Below the pieces are notes generated by a model that was not told where the DNA came from, did not search any database, and saw only the letters and a list, made by a program, of their open reading frames with translations. Positions 18,801 through 28,166 of a stretch of DNA of 64,000 bases are shown here, one piece after another (the stretch's first letter is position 1; the number at the start of each line of letters is the position of its first letter). This DNA is from Robiginitomaculum sp. (lineage in GTDB: Bacteria; Pseudomonadota; Alphaproteobacteria; Caulobacterales; Maricaulaceae): NCBI GenBank assembly GCA_030949705.1, contig JAUZSF010000018.1:87273-151272 (forward strand), in the 5' to 3' direction. The translations under genes and the position numbers were made by a program.

Positions 18801-20030
18801 CTAGCCCACCGTCACCAACATGGAGGCCAAGGCCGCACTCATCAGATTGGAGAGCGACCCGGCGGCAATCGCCTTCATTCCCATGCGGGATATATCGCCG
18901 CGCCGTTCCGGGGCCAGCCCCCCCAGACCGCCCAGCAGAATGCCCAGGGATGACAGATTGGCAAAGCCACACAGGGCAAAGGTTACCACCATCACCGTAT
19001 GAGGGCTCAGGCTTTCCTGTACCTGCGCCAGACTGGCATAGGCAACAAATTCGTTCAGGACCAGTTTCTGGCCGATCAGATCGCCCGCCGCCATGGCCTC
19101 ATCCCAGGGAATACCCAACAGATACATCAGGGGCGAGAAAATCCAGCCCAAAATGGAATTCATGGTAATGCCGTCAAAGCCAAACAAGCCGGCAACGCCG
19201 CCCACCAGACCGTTCAGTAGCGCAATCAGGGCCACAAAGGCGATCAGCATCGCCCCGATATTAGCGGCCAGGCGCAAGCCTTCGGACGCCCCCAGCGCCG
19301 CCGCATCGATGACATTGGCCGGGCGGTCTTCATCATCCTCGGTGGTGTCAGTCAGTTCCACATGTTCTTCGGGCAAGGGACCAACATCGGGGCGAATGAT
19401 CTTGGCCATCAACAGGCCACCCGGTGCGGCCATAAAGCTGGCGGCGATCAGATATTCGATATTCACACCGAGCAGGGCATAACCGGCCAAAATGGCCCCG
19501 GAAACCGAGGCCAGACCCGACACCATTACGGTGAAAAGCTGATTATCGGTCAGGCGGGAAATATAGGGGCGGATGACCAGCGGGGCTTCGGTCTGGCCCA
19601 GAAAGATATTGGCCGAGGCACACAGGCTTTCCACACGCGAAGTGCCAATGACAAAGCGCAGGGCTCCCCCAAAGATCTTCACCACCCATTGCATGATATG
19701 CAAATGATAGAGAACCGCCGTCAGCGAGCCGATAAAGATAATCACCGGCAGCACCTGAACCGCGAACACAAAGCCAAGATTTGGGGAAGTGGCCAGCCCG
19801 CCAAAGACAAAATTGATACCCACTTTGGAGAAATCAATCACCACCTGCACGCCATTGGATATGGAAGACAGCACGCCTTTGCCAAAGGGGATATAAAGCA
19901 CGAATACCGCAATGCTGGCCTGCAGGGCAAAAGCGGCGCCAACAACCCGTAAATTAATTTTTCCGCGATTGTCCGATAACGCCACCGCCAGGCCCAATAA
20001 TACTACGATGCCAATAATGGTGACGAACAT
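18801..20030 (-). CDS. Concentrative nucleoside transporter (CNT/NupC family)
   Basis: 409 residues, almost entirely hydrophobic helices. CNT hallmarks are the N-terminal region after SDNRGKINLR, the first re-entrant loop region (NLGFVFAVQVLPVIIFIGSLTAVLYHL), GQTEAPLVIRPYI, and the C-terminal NEFVAYASL with LCGFANLSSLGILLGGLGGLAP. It imports nucleosides using a sodium or proton gradient. The ATG at 20030 has GGGGAGG upstream; the longer frame to 20093 lacks a site. It may feed the purine island, but is not linked to it. Confidence 0.93.
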   Translation of the reverse strand: MFVTIIGIVVLLGLAVALSDNRGKINLRVVGAAFALQASIAVFVLYIPFGKGVLSSISNGVQVVIDFSKVGINFVFGGLATSPNLGFVFAVQVLPVIIFIGSLTAVLYHLHIMQWVVKIFGGALRFVIGTSRVESLCASANIFLGQTEAPLVIRPYISRLTDNQLFTVMVSGLASVSGAILAGYALLGVNIEYLIAASFMAAPGGLLMAKIIRPDVGPLPEEHVELTDTTEDDEDRPANVIDAAALGASEGLRLAANIGAMLIAFVALIALLNGLVGGVAGLFGFDGITMNSILGWIFSPLMYLLGIPWDEAMAAGDLIGQKLVLNEFVAYASLAQVQESLSPHTVMVVTFALCGFANLSSLGILLGGLGGLAPERRGDISRMGMKAIAAGSLSNLMSAALASMLVTVG

Positions 20031-20104
20031 GCCCCACCCCTCCCCTGAATTTATAATTTGCGTCATAGAGGCATAGCCAAAAGCCGGGCGCAAGAGTCCT
20101 ACCC

Positions 20105-21478
20105 TTAAAAATCACCGCCAAGGGCCAGGTAGACATCAAGCCGCGCATCCAGGCGGGCGCGCTGATTGGCCAGCCGGGCCCGGCTGGCGGCAAAGGCGCG
20201 CTGGCGCAGGGTCAGTACATCCAGAAGATCGCTTTGCCCGGCCTGATAGCGCAATTGCGCCAGCCGCAGGGTTTCATTGGCAGCCTCTTCGGCCTCCACC
20301 AGATAACCGCCGCGCTCCTGCAAGGTGCGCCAGCGATCAAGGCCGCTTTCCACCTCGGCATAGGCATTCAGGACACTTTGGCCATAGCGGGCCAGGGCCT
20401 GACGCTGGCTGGCCTTGGCCGCGGCAATGCGGTTTTTACGTAAATTGCCGTCAAAGAGAGGCGCCGCCAAACGCGCGCCCAGATTGAAGGCCAGATTGGG
20501 CCCATCAAAAAGCGTGTTCAGGTTTTGCCCAGCCGCATCCAGATCCGCAGACAGGTTCAATGCGGGCCAGCGATCGGCCTTGGCACGGCTGGTCAGCGCA
20601 AATGCAGAACGCACATCGGCCTTGGCCGCCAGAATATCTGGCCGTCGCTCCAGAAGTGCCACCGGCGTACCGGCGGGAATCGGGCGGGCATGTTCAGGCA
20701 AAGATGTTTTCAGGGCGATTTTGGCATCGGGATAGCGCCATAACAACACCTCCAACGCCCGCAGGGCATTGCGGTGCGCATTTTTGGCGGCGGTCAAATT
20801 ATCGCGCGCGCTCGATACATCGGACAGGGCCAGCACCAGATCCTGGCGGGCGGAAAAGCCAAGCCGCTTGCGCGCCTTGACAATGCTTAAGGTTTCTTCC
20901 TGGGCCTTCAGGGTAGAGGCGCTCAGCTCGCTTTGCAATTGGGCTTCAATGGCCAGAAAATAGGCCCGCGCGGTTTGCGCCGCCAGCGATAACCGGGCCG
21001 CTTTGAAGCGGGCACTGGCGGCCAGATAATCGGCGGCGGACGCAGCTTTGCCAGCGGATAATTTGCCCCAGATATCGGCTTCCCAACTGGCCCCCAGGCC
21101 AGTGCGCAAAGCGGTACGCGAAGACGTGCCCCCACCCAGCGCGCCGCTTTCACTGGCCGACGCGCTCACATTCAGGCTGGGCAACAGCGTTGCCCGGGAT
21201 TGGCCCAACAGCGCCTTGGCCCGGGCCACATTTTGCGCCGCGATTTCAATATCCCGATTGGCGTTCAGTGCCTCAGTTACCAGAGCGGTGAGCGCCGGAT
21301 CAGCAAAATCATCCAGCCAGTGACCGCCGATCTCACCGGCAATGGTTTCTTGTGTCCACCCCGATGGCGGCGGCATTTGCGCCGCGGTCTGTGCATCGAT
21401 TTTCGCCGTCGGCGGCGCATAGGCACAGGCCCCAAGAGCAAGGGCAGCTAAGAGCGGTAAGGGAAAAAAATTATTCAT
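20105..21478 (-). CDS. Outer-membrane efflux lipoprotein (TolC/NodT family)
   Basis: 457 residues. A lipobox (LALGAC, Cys near residue 17) after a short hydrophobic leader marks an outer-membrane lipoprotein. The body is two TolC-type repeats of long helices (for example WLDDFADPALTALVTEALNANRDIEIA and YQAGQSDLLDVLTLRQRAF). It is the likely exit duct for the adaptor/ABC system encoded just upstream. Its ATG overlaps the permease stop by 8 nt, so it is probably translated by coupling. Confidence 0.92.
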   Translation of the reverse strand: MNNFFPLPLLAALALGACAYAPPTAKIDAQTAAQMPPPSGWTQETIAGEIGGHWLDDFADPALTALVTEALNANRDIEIAAQNVARAKALLGQSRATLLPSLNVSASASESGALGGGTSSRTALRTGLGASWEADIWGKLSAGKAASAADYLAASARFKAARLSLAAQTARAYFLAIEAQLQSELSASTLKAQEETLSIVKARKRLGFSARQDLVLALSDVSSARDNLTAAKNAHRNALRALEVLLWRYPDAKIALKTSLPEHARPIPAGTPVALLERRPDILAAKADVRSAFALTSRAKADRWPALNLSADLDAAGQNLNTLFDGPNLAFNLGARLAAPLFDGNLRKNRIAAAKASQRQALARYGQSVLNAYAEVESGLDRWRTLQERGGYLVEAEEAANETLRLAQLRYQAGQSDLLDVLTLRQRAFAASRARLANQRARLDARLDVYLALGGDF

Positions 21479-22700
21479 AACGAAGCGCATCAATGGGGTT
21501 AAGGCGTGCCGCGCGGCGCGCCGGAAAATAACCAAAAAACAGGCCAACAGCCACCGCGGCCCCCAGAGAAATCAGGGTGATTTGCGGGCTGATGGCCATC
21601 TCCCATCCCCCGGTTTTGGCGGCAATCCATGAGCCGGCAAAGCCCAGGGTTACGCCAATCAGGCCCCCGGTGCCGCATAACACCAAAGCCTCGGCCAGAA
21701 ACTGTACCATAATATCGCTGCCGCGCGCGCCCAGCGCCATGCGCAGGCCAATTTCGCGGGTGCGCTCGGTCACCGAGACCAGCATGATATTCATCACCCC
21801 AACCCCGCCAACAAAAAGCGCCACCGCCGCCATAAAGGCCAGCAACACCCCCATGGTGGCCTGGGTGGCCGAACGGGCGCGGACAAAATCGGCAATGTTA
21901 AAGACCATAAAGTCATCATCACCACCGGCCTTGATATGGCGCCGGTCGCGCATGTATTCGACCAGTTCATTTTGCGCCTCTTTCAGATCATAGCCATCGG
22001 CCACCATCACCTCGATGCGGGATACATTTTTAGGGGTGGTGCGGTGAGCGCCAATAATGCGGTTTCGCGCCGTTCGCAGGGGAATAATGATCACATCATC
22101 CCGGTCCGAGCCAAAACTGCTCTGGCCTTTTTCTTCGAGCACACCGATCACGGAAACCGGCACATTATTGACGCGAATGCGCTGGCCCACAGGGTCGGTA
22201 CCATCAAAGAGATTTTCCACAATGGATTTACCGACCACCGCCACGGCTGCGCCGGTACGCACTTCGCGGGGCGTAAAAATCCGCCCCTCGACCGGGTGCC
22301 AGTCATGGATTTCAAAATAGGCGTCATCGGTGCCGGTCAACGACGTGGACCAATTGGTCTGGCCGGAAACGGCGGTTACCGAACTGCTCAACTGACCACT
22401 GACAGCGCCCGCATAGGGAAGCGCGGCCAGCGCATCCAGATCAGCCTCGGTAAAGGGGGTGGCGGCCCCGGCCCCCATCGAGCGCCCGCCCCGTCGCATG
22501 GCCCCCGGACGCAGGGTCAGGGTGCTGGCCCCCAGGGCAGAGATTTGTTCATCAATGCGCGCCTTGGCGCCCTCGCCCATGGCCATCATGGTCATCACCG
22601 AGGCCACGCCAATGATAATGCCCAGCATGGTCAGAAAACTGCGCAGCAGATTGGCAAACAGCGCCTCGATCGCCGAGGCAATGGCCACGGAAAACTTCAT
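21471..22700 (-). CDS. MacB-type ABC permease (split, no ATPase domain)
   Basis: 409 residues. An N-terminal helix (FANLLRSFLTMLGIIIGVASVMTMMAMGEGA), a large periplasmic MacB_PCD domain, and three C-terminal FtsX-type helices (GVLLAFMAAVALFVGGVGVMNIMLVSVTERTREIGLRMALGA, then two more) define the family. In E. coli MacB the ATPase is fused; here it is a separate gene. The mechanotransmission type pumps macrolides, peptides or siderophores from periplasm through TolC. It overlaps the ATPase gene by ATGA. Confidence 0.93.
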   Translation of the reverse strand: MKFSVAIASAIEALFANLLRSFLTMLGIIIGVASVMTMMAMGEGAKARIDEQISALGASTLTLRPGAMRRGGRSMGAGAATPFTEADLDALAALPYAGAVSGQLSSSVTAVSGQTNWSTSLTGTDDAYFEIHDWHPVEGRIFTPREVRTGAAVAVVGKSIVENLFDGTDPVGQRIRVNNVPVSVIGVLEEKGQSSFGSDRDDVIIIPLRTARNRIIGAHRTTPKNVSRIEVMVADGYDLKEAQNELVEYMRDRRHIKAGGDDDFMVFNIADFVRARSATQATMGVLLAFMAAVALFVGGVGVMNIMLVSVTERTREIGLRMALGARGSDIMVQFLAEALVLCGTGGLIGVTLGFAGSWIAAKTGGWEMAISPQITLISLGAAVAVGLFFGYFPARRAARLNPIDALRYE

Positions 22701-23392
22701 GAGGCTCGCCTTTCATCGCTTTCGATCAGGCCATCGCGAAAATGGATCTGACGCTGGGCAAATTCGGCTACTTCGGGCTCGTGGGTGACCAGTATAATCG
22801 TAATGCCCGAGGCATTCAGTGTGACCAGCAGCTCCATAATATCGGCGGAGGTTTTGGTATCCAGCGCCCCGGTCGGCTCGTCCGCCAGTATAATATGCGG
22901 CTTGCCGGCCAGCGCCCGGGCAATGGCCACGCGCTGTTGCTGGCCACCTGAAAGCTGTGCCGGGCGGTGATCCATGCGCTCGCCCAGCCCCACCAGTTCC
23001 AGACATTCGCGTGCCCGTGCATCGGCATCAATGTGTTCATGACGGGCATAGCGCAGCGGCAGTTTGACATTTTGCAGGGCATTGGCGCGGGGCAACAGAT
23101 TAAATTGCTGAAACACAAAGCCCAATGTCCGGTTGCGCAGGTCCGCCAGATCATCGGGGCGCATGGTGGAAAGGGAATGTCCCTCGATCAGCATATCGCC
23201 ACTGGTCGGCTGATCCAGTGCCCCGATCAAGTTCATCAGAGTGGATTTACCCGATCCGGATGGTCCCATAATGGCGGTAAACTCCCCGGGCGCAATCTCC
23301 AGGTCAATGCCGCGCAAGGCATGCACCTTTTGATCACCCATGGTGTAAACCTTGGTCACCTGGCGGGCCTCAATGATTGGTGCCGGCCCCAT
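22697..23392 (-). CDS. MacB/LolD-type ABC transporter ATPase
   Basis: 231 residues. Walker A GPSGSGKST, Q-loop FVFQQFNLLP, signature LSGGQQQRV, Walker B IILADEPTGALD and switch His in VTHEP are complete. It belongs to the MacB/LolD/FtsE branch that powers FtsX-type permeases. It starts 2 nt after the adaptor stop and overlaps the permease by 4 nt, so the four genes adaptor-ATPase-permease-TolC form one tightly packed operon. Confidence 0.95.
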   Translation of the reverse strand: MGPAPIIEARQVTKVYTMGDQKVHALRGIDLEIAPGEFTAIMGPSGSGKSTLMNLIGALDQPTSGDMLIEGHSLSTMRPDDLADLRNRTLGFVFQQFNLLPRANALQNVKLPLRYARHEHIDADARARECLELVGLGERMDHRPAQLSGGQQQRVAIARALAGKPHIILADEPTGALDTKTSADIMELLVTLNASGITIILVTHEPEVAEFAQRQIHFRDGLIESDERRAS

Positions 23393-23394
23393 GC

Positions 23395-24864
23395 TCAGCT
23401 CTTGCCGACGCTTTTGATCCGCAGCCGGGTCACAAAGGCATCGCCTTCCTTGGCACCGCGTATGATTTCGACATATTCGCCATCATCCAGACCCAGCACC
23501 AAGGGGTGCGGGACCAGGGTGCCGTCTTCTTTATATTCCCAGGCCTGGGCCCGTTTCAGATTGGCACTGGCCTTTTGCGTTTTGACATAGGCATCATATT
23601 GCTCGGCGCTAAGGTGGCGTTTTAAGACCCGCTCGATAATGGCGCGGCGGCGCTGGCGCAAGCCATTGCGATCAAACTGTGCCGCCGGGCTTTGCGCCAG
23701 CTTGGCAAAGGCCTGCATTTCCTTGCGCATATCGGCACCAATGGCCTTTTGCGCCTCGGCACTGACCCCCAGTTCTGCAAACTGGCGGGCAAAGGCCCCG
23801 CCCCGGCGATCATTGCCGCCCCGACCGGAAGAGCCGGTCTGAGCCACGGGCGGGCCATTTTTGGGTGGGGAAAAGCGCAAGGCCCCCGAGGCAATGCGCA
23901 GCACGTCTTCACGCTTATCAGCGGTAATTTCCACATTGGCGGTCATGCCCGGTAACAGCTTCATTTGCGGATTACGCGCCGCGATGACCACCGTATAGGT
24001 CACCACATTTTGCAGCTCGGTTGCCGCCAGACGAACCTGTTCCACCACGCCGCTAAACTGGTCATCGGGATAGGCATCCACGGTAAAGACCACCTTGTCG
24101 CCTTCGCTAATGCCGCCAATGTCGGCCTCGACCACCGCGGCATCAATGCGAATATCCCCCAGGTCCTGAGCAATGCGAAAGAGCACCGGCGCTGAAAAGG
24201 AGGCCGCCACCGTCTGGCCCACATCAATGGAACGCTCGATCACCACCCCATCAATGGGTGAGCGGATATAGGTACGCTCAAAATCCACATTGGCGGTTTC
24301 CAGCGCCGCTTCGCGTTGGGTTTTTGAGGCCAGCGCGCTCTGGTATTGGGCCTTGGCCAGGGCCAGGTCTGCCTCAGCCACCGCCAAGGCGCGCTCAGTA
24401 GAATCAAAAAGCGCCTGCGAGATGGCATCTTCTTTGAGCAATTGTTCCTGTCGCTGAAAATCCTTTTGTGCCTGCGACAGCGTTGCCACGGCGCGGGCAA
24501 TCCCGGCCTCTTGCACGGCGACATTGGCCTTGGCACTCAGCAGATCTGCCTTGGCCTGTTGCACCCGGGTGGCAAAGGTTTGCGGATCGATCCGCGCCAC
24601 CAATTGCCCGGCTTTGACCTTGGAGTTGAAATCCGCATACAACTCGACCACCTGACCCGACAATTGCGAGCCAACCTCGACCGTGGTCAGCGCCCGCACG
24701 GCACCCGAGGCCGAAACAATGCGCGCCACATCACCTTTGCTGACCTTGGCGGTCTCAATATCATATTGCCCACCCGCGACATCGCCTTTGCCGCGAAAGA
24801 TAAACAAGGCCATTATGGCGAGCACGATCAGGCCACCCAGCACCAATACCGGTGTTCGTTTCAT
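23395..24864 (-). CDS. MacA-like periplasmic adaptor (HlyD/MFP family) with a helical insert
   Basis: 489 residues. One N-terminal membrane helix (VLVLGGLIVLAIMALFIF) anchors a periplasmic chain with a lipoyl/barrel-sandwich half (SGQVVELYADFNSKVKAGQLVARID), a coiled-coil hairpin, the second lipoyl half (IRSPIDGVVIERSIDVGQTV) and a beta-barrel. Between the beta-barrel (ISGALRFSPP region) and the final domain lies an insert of roughly 120 residues, Gly/Arg-rich then helical with LSAEQYDAY. That is longer than E. coli MacA. The start at 24864 fits the membrane helix; the open frame extends 23 codons further. Confidence 0.92.
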   Translation of the reverse strand: MKRTPVLVLGGLIVLAIMALFIFRGKGDVAGGQYDIETAKVSKGDVARIVSASGAVRALTTVEVGSQLSGQVVELYADFNSKVKAGQLVARIDPQTFATRVQQAKADLLSAKANVAVQEAGIARAVATLSQAQKDFQRQEQLLKEDAISQALFDSTERALAVAEADLALAKAQYQSALASKTQREAALETANVDFERTYIRSPIDGVVIERSIDVGQTVAASFSAPVLFRIAQDLGDIRIDAAVVEADIGGISEGDKVVFTVDAYPDDQFSGVVEQVRLAATELQNVVTYTVVIAARNPQMKLLPGMTANVEITADKREDVLRIASGALRFSPPKNGPPVAQTGSSGRGGNDRRGGAFARQFAELGVSAEAQKAIGADMRKEMQAFAKLAQSPAAQFDRNGLRQRRRAIIERVLKRHLSAEQYDAYVKTQKASANLKRAQAWEYKEDGTLVPHPLVLGLDDGEYVEIIRGAKEGDAFVTRLRIKSVGKS

Positions 24865-25071
24865 GGTCCGGACCCTTATTTTGTAACTTGCACACGTTTT
24901 CCCTGCTTTCTGTCTTGGCGGTTTACGACGCACTAAACAAGCCAGAAACTGATGATGACGAAAACTTCATGTTTCCACCCCGCCATATCAGGGGAGCTTT
25001 TGCCAAGAAAACAAACTGTTTTTCCCTGATTTGCTTGGTTTTCTTGTGCCCGGGGCCTGATATACTCGGCC
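24865..25071. promoter_or_regulatory. Divergent promoter region, efflux operon / SRP RNA
   Basis: About 200 bp between the adaptor gene and the SRP RNA. A TATACT -10 element at 25061-25066 sits 6-8 bp before the expected 5' end of the SRP RNA. The -35 is weak (T-rich, around 25038-25045). No clear operator for the efflux operon was seen. Confidence 0.55.
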
Positions 25072-25169
25072 TTGGAGGCTGGCAGCGGACGTGCTCCTCG
25101 CCAACCCGGTCAGGTCCGGAAGGAAGCAGCCGTAACGAGTTTTTGCGCGGGTCGTTGTTCAGTCTCCAC
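25072..25169 (+). ncRNA. ffs: Signal recognition particle RNA (4.5S, small bacterial type)
   Basis: The apical domain GGTCAGGTCCGGAAGGAAGC (25108-25127) is the highly conserved Ffh-binding loop. The ends pair: GGAGGCTG at 25074-25081 with CAGTCTCC at 25160-25167 (one G-U). The length of about 98 nt fits the small SRP RNA. It pairs with Ffh to target membrane proteins. It lies directly upstream of dnaX, a common alphaproteobacterial order. Confidence 0.95.
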
Positions 25170-25200
25170 CCTATCCTCTGCATTTGTAATGCAAACGCTG

Positions 25201-25221
25201 GCCTGTGCCTTCGGGTCAGGC
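25201..25221 (+). other. UUCG hairpin in the dnaX leader
   Basis: GCCTG...CAGGC with an inner CC-TTCG-GG forms a compact hairpin with a UUCG tetraloop 13 nt before the dnaX start codon. No U-run follows, so it is not a typical intrinsic terminator for ffs. It may protect the SRP precursor end or affect dnaX initiation. Confidence 0.5.
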
Positions 25222-25233
25222 TAAAGTGCGCTC

Positions 25234-27003
25234 ATGACAATGAACGATTCTTCCACACCAAGCGATACTGCCGAAGCCAGTCTTGGCCTTGATTTGCCTG
25301 AAACCACCTCTGGTGGCACCGGCTATCAGGTGTTGGCGCGCAAATACCGCCCGCAATGTTTTGAAGACCTGATCGGCCAAGACCCCATGGTCCGCACCCT
25401 GACCAATGCGTTCGCGACAAACCGGGTGGCCCATGCGTTTATGCTGACCGGGGTGCGCGGGGTGGGCAAAACCACCACAGCGCGCCTGTTGGCCCGGGCC
25501 TTGAACTATGAGCGCGAGGGCGTGGATGGCCCGTCCATATCGCTGAACCCGCCGGGCGTGCATTGCGCCGCCATTGCCGCCTCGCGCCATGTGGATGTGA
25601 TGGAAATGGATGCGGCTTCGCATACCGGCATTAACGACATTCGCGAAATACTGGACGGGGTGCGCTATGCCCCCGTCTCGGCGCGCTATAAAGTCTATAT
25701 TATTGACGAGGTGCACATGCTCTCCACCTCGGCGTTTAATGCGCTGTTAAAAACCCTGGAAGAGCCGCCCCCCCACGCCAAGTTTATTTTTGCCACCACG
25801 GAAATCCGCAAAGTGCCGGTAACGGTATTATCCCGCTGCCAACGCTTTGATCTGGCGCGCATTGGCCGCGAACAATTGATTTCCCATTTGCAGAACATTT
25901 GCGAAAAAGAAGGCGCCGAGATTGCCAGTGACGGCCTGGCGCTGATCTCCCGCGCGGCCGAGGGATCGGTGCGCGATGCCCTCTCTATTCTGGATCAGGC
26001 GCTGGTGCAGGAAGAAGGCAAAAAACAGGTTTCCGGCGAAGATATTCGCACCATGCTGGGCCTGGCCGATCGCACCCGGGTGCTGAACCTTTTTGCCATG
26101 GCCGCCAAGGGTGATGCGGCCGCGTGTTGCGCCGAACTGCAAAGCCAGTTCGAGGCCGGGGCCGACCCGTTGATCATCCTGCGCGATCTGCTGGACCATT
26201 GTCACCAATGCACCCGCGCCAGCATTATGGGCGAGGATACGCCGCTGGAAGAATATGGGGACAGCGCCGCCACGGTGCGCCAACTGGGCGCCGATCTCAG
26301 CCTTGGGCAATTGGCCAGGCTCTGGCAAATGTTGCTCAAAGCCCTGGACGAGGCCCGTCTGGCCCCGGACCCGCTAAGTGCCACCGAAATGGCGCTGATC
26401 CGTATCTGTGCCGCCGCGGCATTACCCGGCCCCGAAGAAGCGGCGCGATTGTTGCGCAATGGCCCACAAAACCAGGCTGAAGAGCTCGCGCCGGCGCCTG
26501 CCGCCACGCCCAACAACTCTGCGCCCAGGCCCGGCCCCCAGGCCAGCAGCGGCGGTGCCGCCCCGGCCATGCAGGTCATGCCCGAGAGCGCTCCGATGCC
26601 CGAAGGCGAACCCATGGCGCAATTGCACTCGCTGGAAGAGGTGGTGGCCTTGCTGGGGGCCAAACGGGAAATGCATCTGAGCGCCATGGTACGCCGTTGT
26701 GTCCGTCTGGTCAGTTTTCGCCCCGGCTCTATTGTGTTCGAGCCTGAACCGGATGCCCCGGCGGATCTGGCGCCGCAACTGACCCGGTTTTTGCGGGACC
26801 AGACCGGCCAGAACTGGCTGATCAGTCTGGACGGCAAGGCCAAGGGCGCCCCAACCCTGGCCGAACAGAAAAAAGAAAGAGACGCAAAATTGCGCCTCGA
26901 AGTGGAACAATCCGCCGAGATGAAGCACATTCTGGATGCATTTCCAGGGGCCAAGATTGTCAGCATCAAAATGCCCAATGATGGATCAGGAGATAAATCA
27001 TGA
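25234..27003 (+). CDS. dnaX: DNA polymerase III subunit tau/gamma
   Basis: 589 residues. The clamp-loader ATPase has YRPQCFEDLIGQ, Walker A GVRGVGKTT, Walker B IIDEVHMLS, sensor ATTEIRKVPVTVLSRCQRFDL, and domain III. A Pro/Ala-rich linker (around residues 405-455) leads to a C-terminal tau region (HSLEEVVALLGAKREMHLSAMVRRCVRLVSF). The zinc-module cysteines of classic DnaX are mostly absent: only one remains, in GVHCAAI. I saw no in-frame slippery site for gamma production. It ends in an ATGA overlap with ybaB. Confidence 0.96.
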   Translation: MTMNDSSTPSDTAEASLGLDLPETTSGGTGYQVLARKYRPQCFEDLIGQDPMVRTLTNAFATNRVAHAFMLTGVRGVGKTTTARLLARALNYEREGVDGPSISLNPPGVHCAAIAASRHVDVMEMDAASHTGINDIREILDGVRYAPVSARYKVYIIDEVHMLSTSAFNALLKTLEEPPPHAKFIFATTEIRKVPVTVLSRCQRFDLARIGREQLISHLQNICEKEGAEIASDGLALISRAAEGSVRDALSILDQALVQEEGKKQVSGEDIRTMLGLADRTRVLNLFAMAAKGDAAACCAELQSQFEAGADPLIILRDLLDHCHQCTRASIMGEDTPLEEYGDSAATVRQLGADLSLGQLARLWQMLLKALDEARLAPDPLSATEMALIRICAAAALPGPEEAARLLRNGPQNQAEELAPAPAATPNNSAPRPGPQASSGGAAPAMQVMPESAPMPEGEPMAQLHSLEEVVALLGAKREMHLSAMVRRCVRLVSFRPGSIVFEPEPDAPADLAPQLTRFLRDQTGQNWLISLDGKAKGAPTLAEQKKERDAKLRLEVEQSAEMKHILDAFPGAKIVSIKMPNDGSGDKS

Positions 27004-27335
27004 CCGATATTGCCGCCATGATGAAGCAGGCCCAGGAAATGCAGGCCCGTCTGGCCGCCGCCCAACAGGGGCTGGCTGATCAGGAAGTTGAAGGGCGCGC
27101 CGGGGGTGGCATGGTCTCGGTGACCTTGAATGGCAAAGGCGAAGCCCGCACCGTGCACATTGACCCGACCCTGATGGAGGAAGGTGAAGAGGCCGCCACG
27201 GTTCTGGAAGACCTGATCGTGGCCGCCATCAACGATGCCCGGCGCAAGGTGGATGAAGTTGCCAAGGAGCAAATGGCCAAAGTGGCCGGGCCGCTGGCGG
27301 CAATGATGCCCAAGGGCTTTAACCCCATGGGCTGA
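27000..27335 (+). CDS. ybaB: YbaB/EbfC nucleoid-associated protein
   Basis: 111 residues. MMKQAQEMQARLAAAQQGLADQEVEG is the usual N-terminal helix, followed by GGGMVSVTLNGKGEARTVHIDPTLM and a C-terminal DLIVAAINDARRKVDE helix. The family binds DNA as a dimer and is normally encoded between dnaX and recR. Its start overlaps the dnaX stop. recR does not follow here; yebC does, after 84 bp. Confidence 0.95.
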   Translation: MTDIAAMMKQAQEMQARLAAAQQGLADQEVEGRAGGGMVSVTLNGKGEARTVHIDPTLMEEGEEAATVLEDLIVAAINDARRKVDEVAKEQMAKVAGPLAAMMPKGFNPMG

Positions 27336-27419
27336 ACTTGGCGCGTTACGGCTCTTGCCGCGCCGGCGCGGCCGTCTTACACAGTTTCAAAATTGATCAC
27401 GATACCGATGGAGGCCCCG

Positions 27420-28166
27420 ATGGCCGGACACTCAAAATGGGCAAATATTCAGCACCGCAAGGGACGCCAGGACAAGGCCCGTTCCAAGCTGTTTTCCAAA
27501 CTGTCCAAGGAAATTGCCATTGCCGCCAAAATGGGCGGCGGCGACCCGGATGCCAATCCGCGGTTGCGCCTGGCGATCAATAACGCCAAATCCCAATCGG
27601 TGCCCAAAGACAATATTCAGCGCGCCATCGACAAGGCCACCGGCGCAGACGGGGCCGATTACGAAGAAATCCGTTATGAAGGTTTTGGCCCGGCGGGTAT
27701 TGGTATCATTGTTGAGGTTTCCACCGACAACAAAAACCGCGCCGCCGCCGAAGTGCGCTCTGCCTTTGCCAAAAATGGCGGTAATTTGGGCGAAACCGGC
27801 TCGGTCGCCTTTATGTTCGACCATATTGGCCAGGTGCAATATGCCGCCGATGTGGCCGATGAGGATACCATGCTGGAAGCGGCCATCGAGGCCGGTGCCG
27901 AAGATGTGGTTTCGGATGAGGAAACCCACACGATTTATTGTGCCCGCGAAGACCTGCACGAAGTGGTCAAGGCGCTGGAAGCCAGCTTTGGCGAGCCAAG
28001 CTCGGCCAATATGATCTGGAAACCGCAAAACACCATCGATGTGGGCGCCGACAAGGCCGGCACATTATTAAAACTGATGGATGCGCTGGAAGATTCCGAT
28101 GACGTGCAAAACGTCTATGCCAATTTCGACATCTCCGAAGAGGTGATGGAAAACCTGGGCGACTGA
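27420..28166 (+). CDS. yebC: YebC/PmpR-family protein
   Basis: 248 residues with the family start [28 protein letters not shown], then [26 protein letters not shown] and [13 protein letters not shown]. Members have been described as transcriptional regulators and, more recently, as translation factors acting on proline-rich stretches. The ATG at 27420 is preceded by GGAGG at 5-nt spacing, which fixes the start against an upstream in-frame ATG. The stop shares a base with the next start (TGATG). Confidence 0.96.
   Translation: MAGHSKWANIQHRKGRQDKARSKLFSKLSKEIAIAAKMGGGDPDANPRLRLAINNAKSQSVPKDNIQRAIDKATGADGADYEEIRYEGFGPAGIGIIVEVSTDNKNRAAAEVRSAFAKNGGNLGETGSVAFMFDHIGQVQYAADVADEDTMLEAAIEAGAEDVVSDEETHTIYCAREDLHEVVKALEASFGEPSSANMIWKPQNTIDVGADKAGTLLKLMDALEDSDDVQNVYANFDISEEVMENLGD

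Noticed and set aside
25201..25221. Intrinsic terminator for the SRP RNA
   Set aside because: The hairpin has no following U-run and lies over 30 nt after the mature RNA end.
26865..26885. A-rich tract in dnaX as a programmed frameshift site
   Set aside because: The codons read CAG AAA AAA GAA, so the run is not in the A-AAA-AAG register needed for -1 slippage, and it lies near the end of the gene rather than at the gamma/tau boundary.
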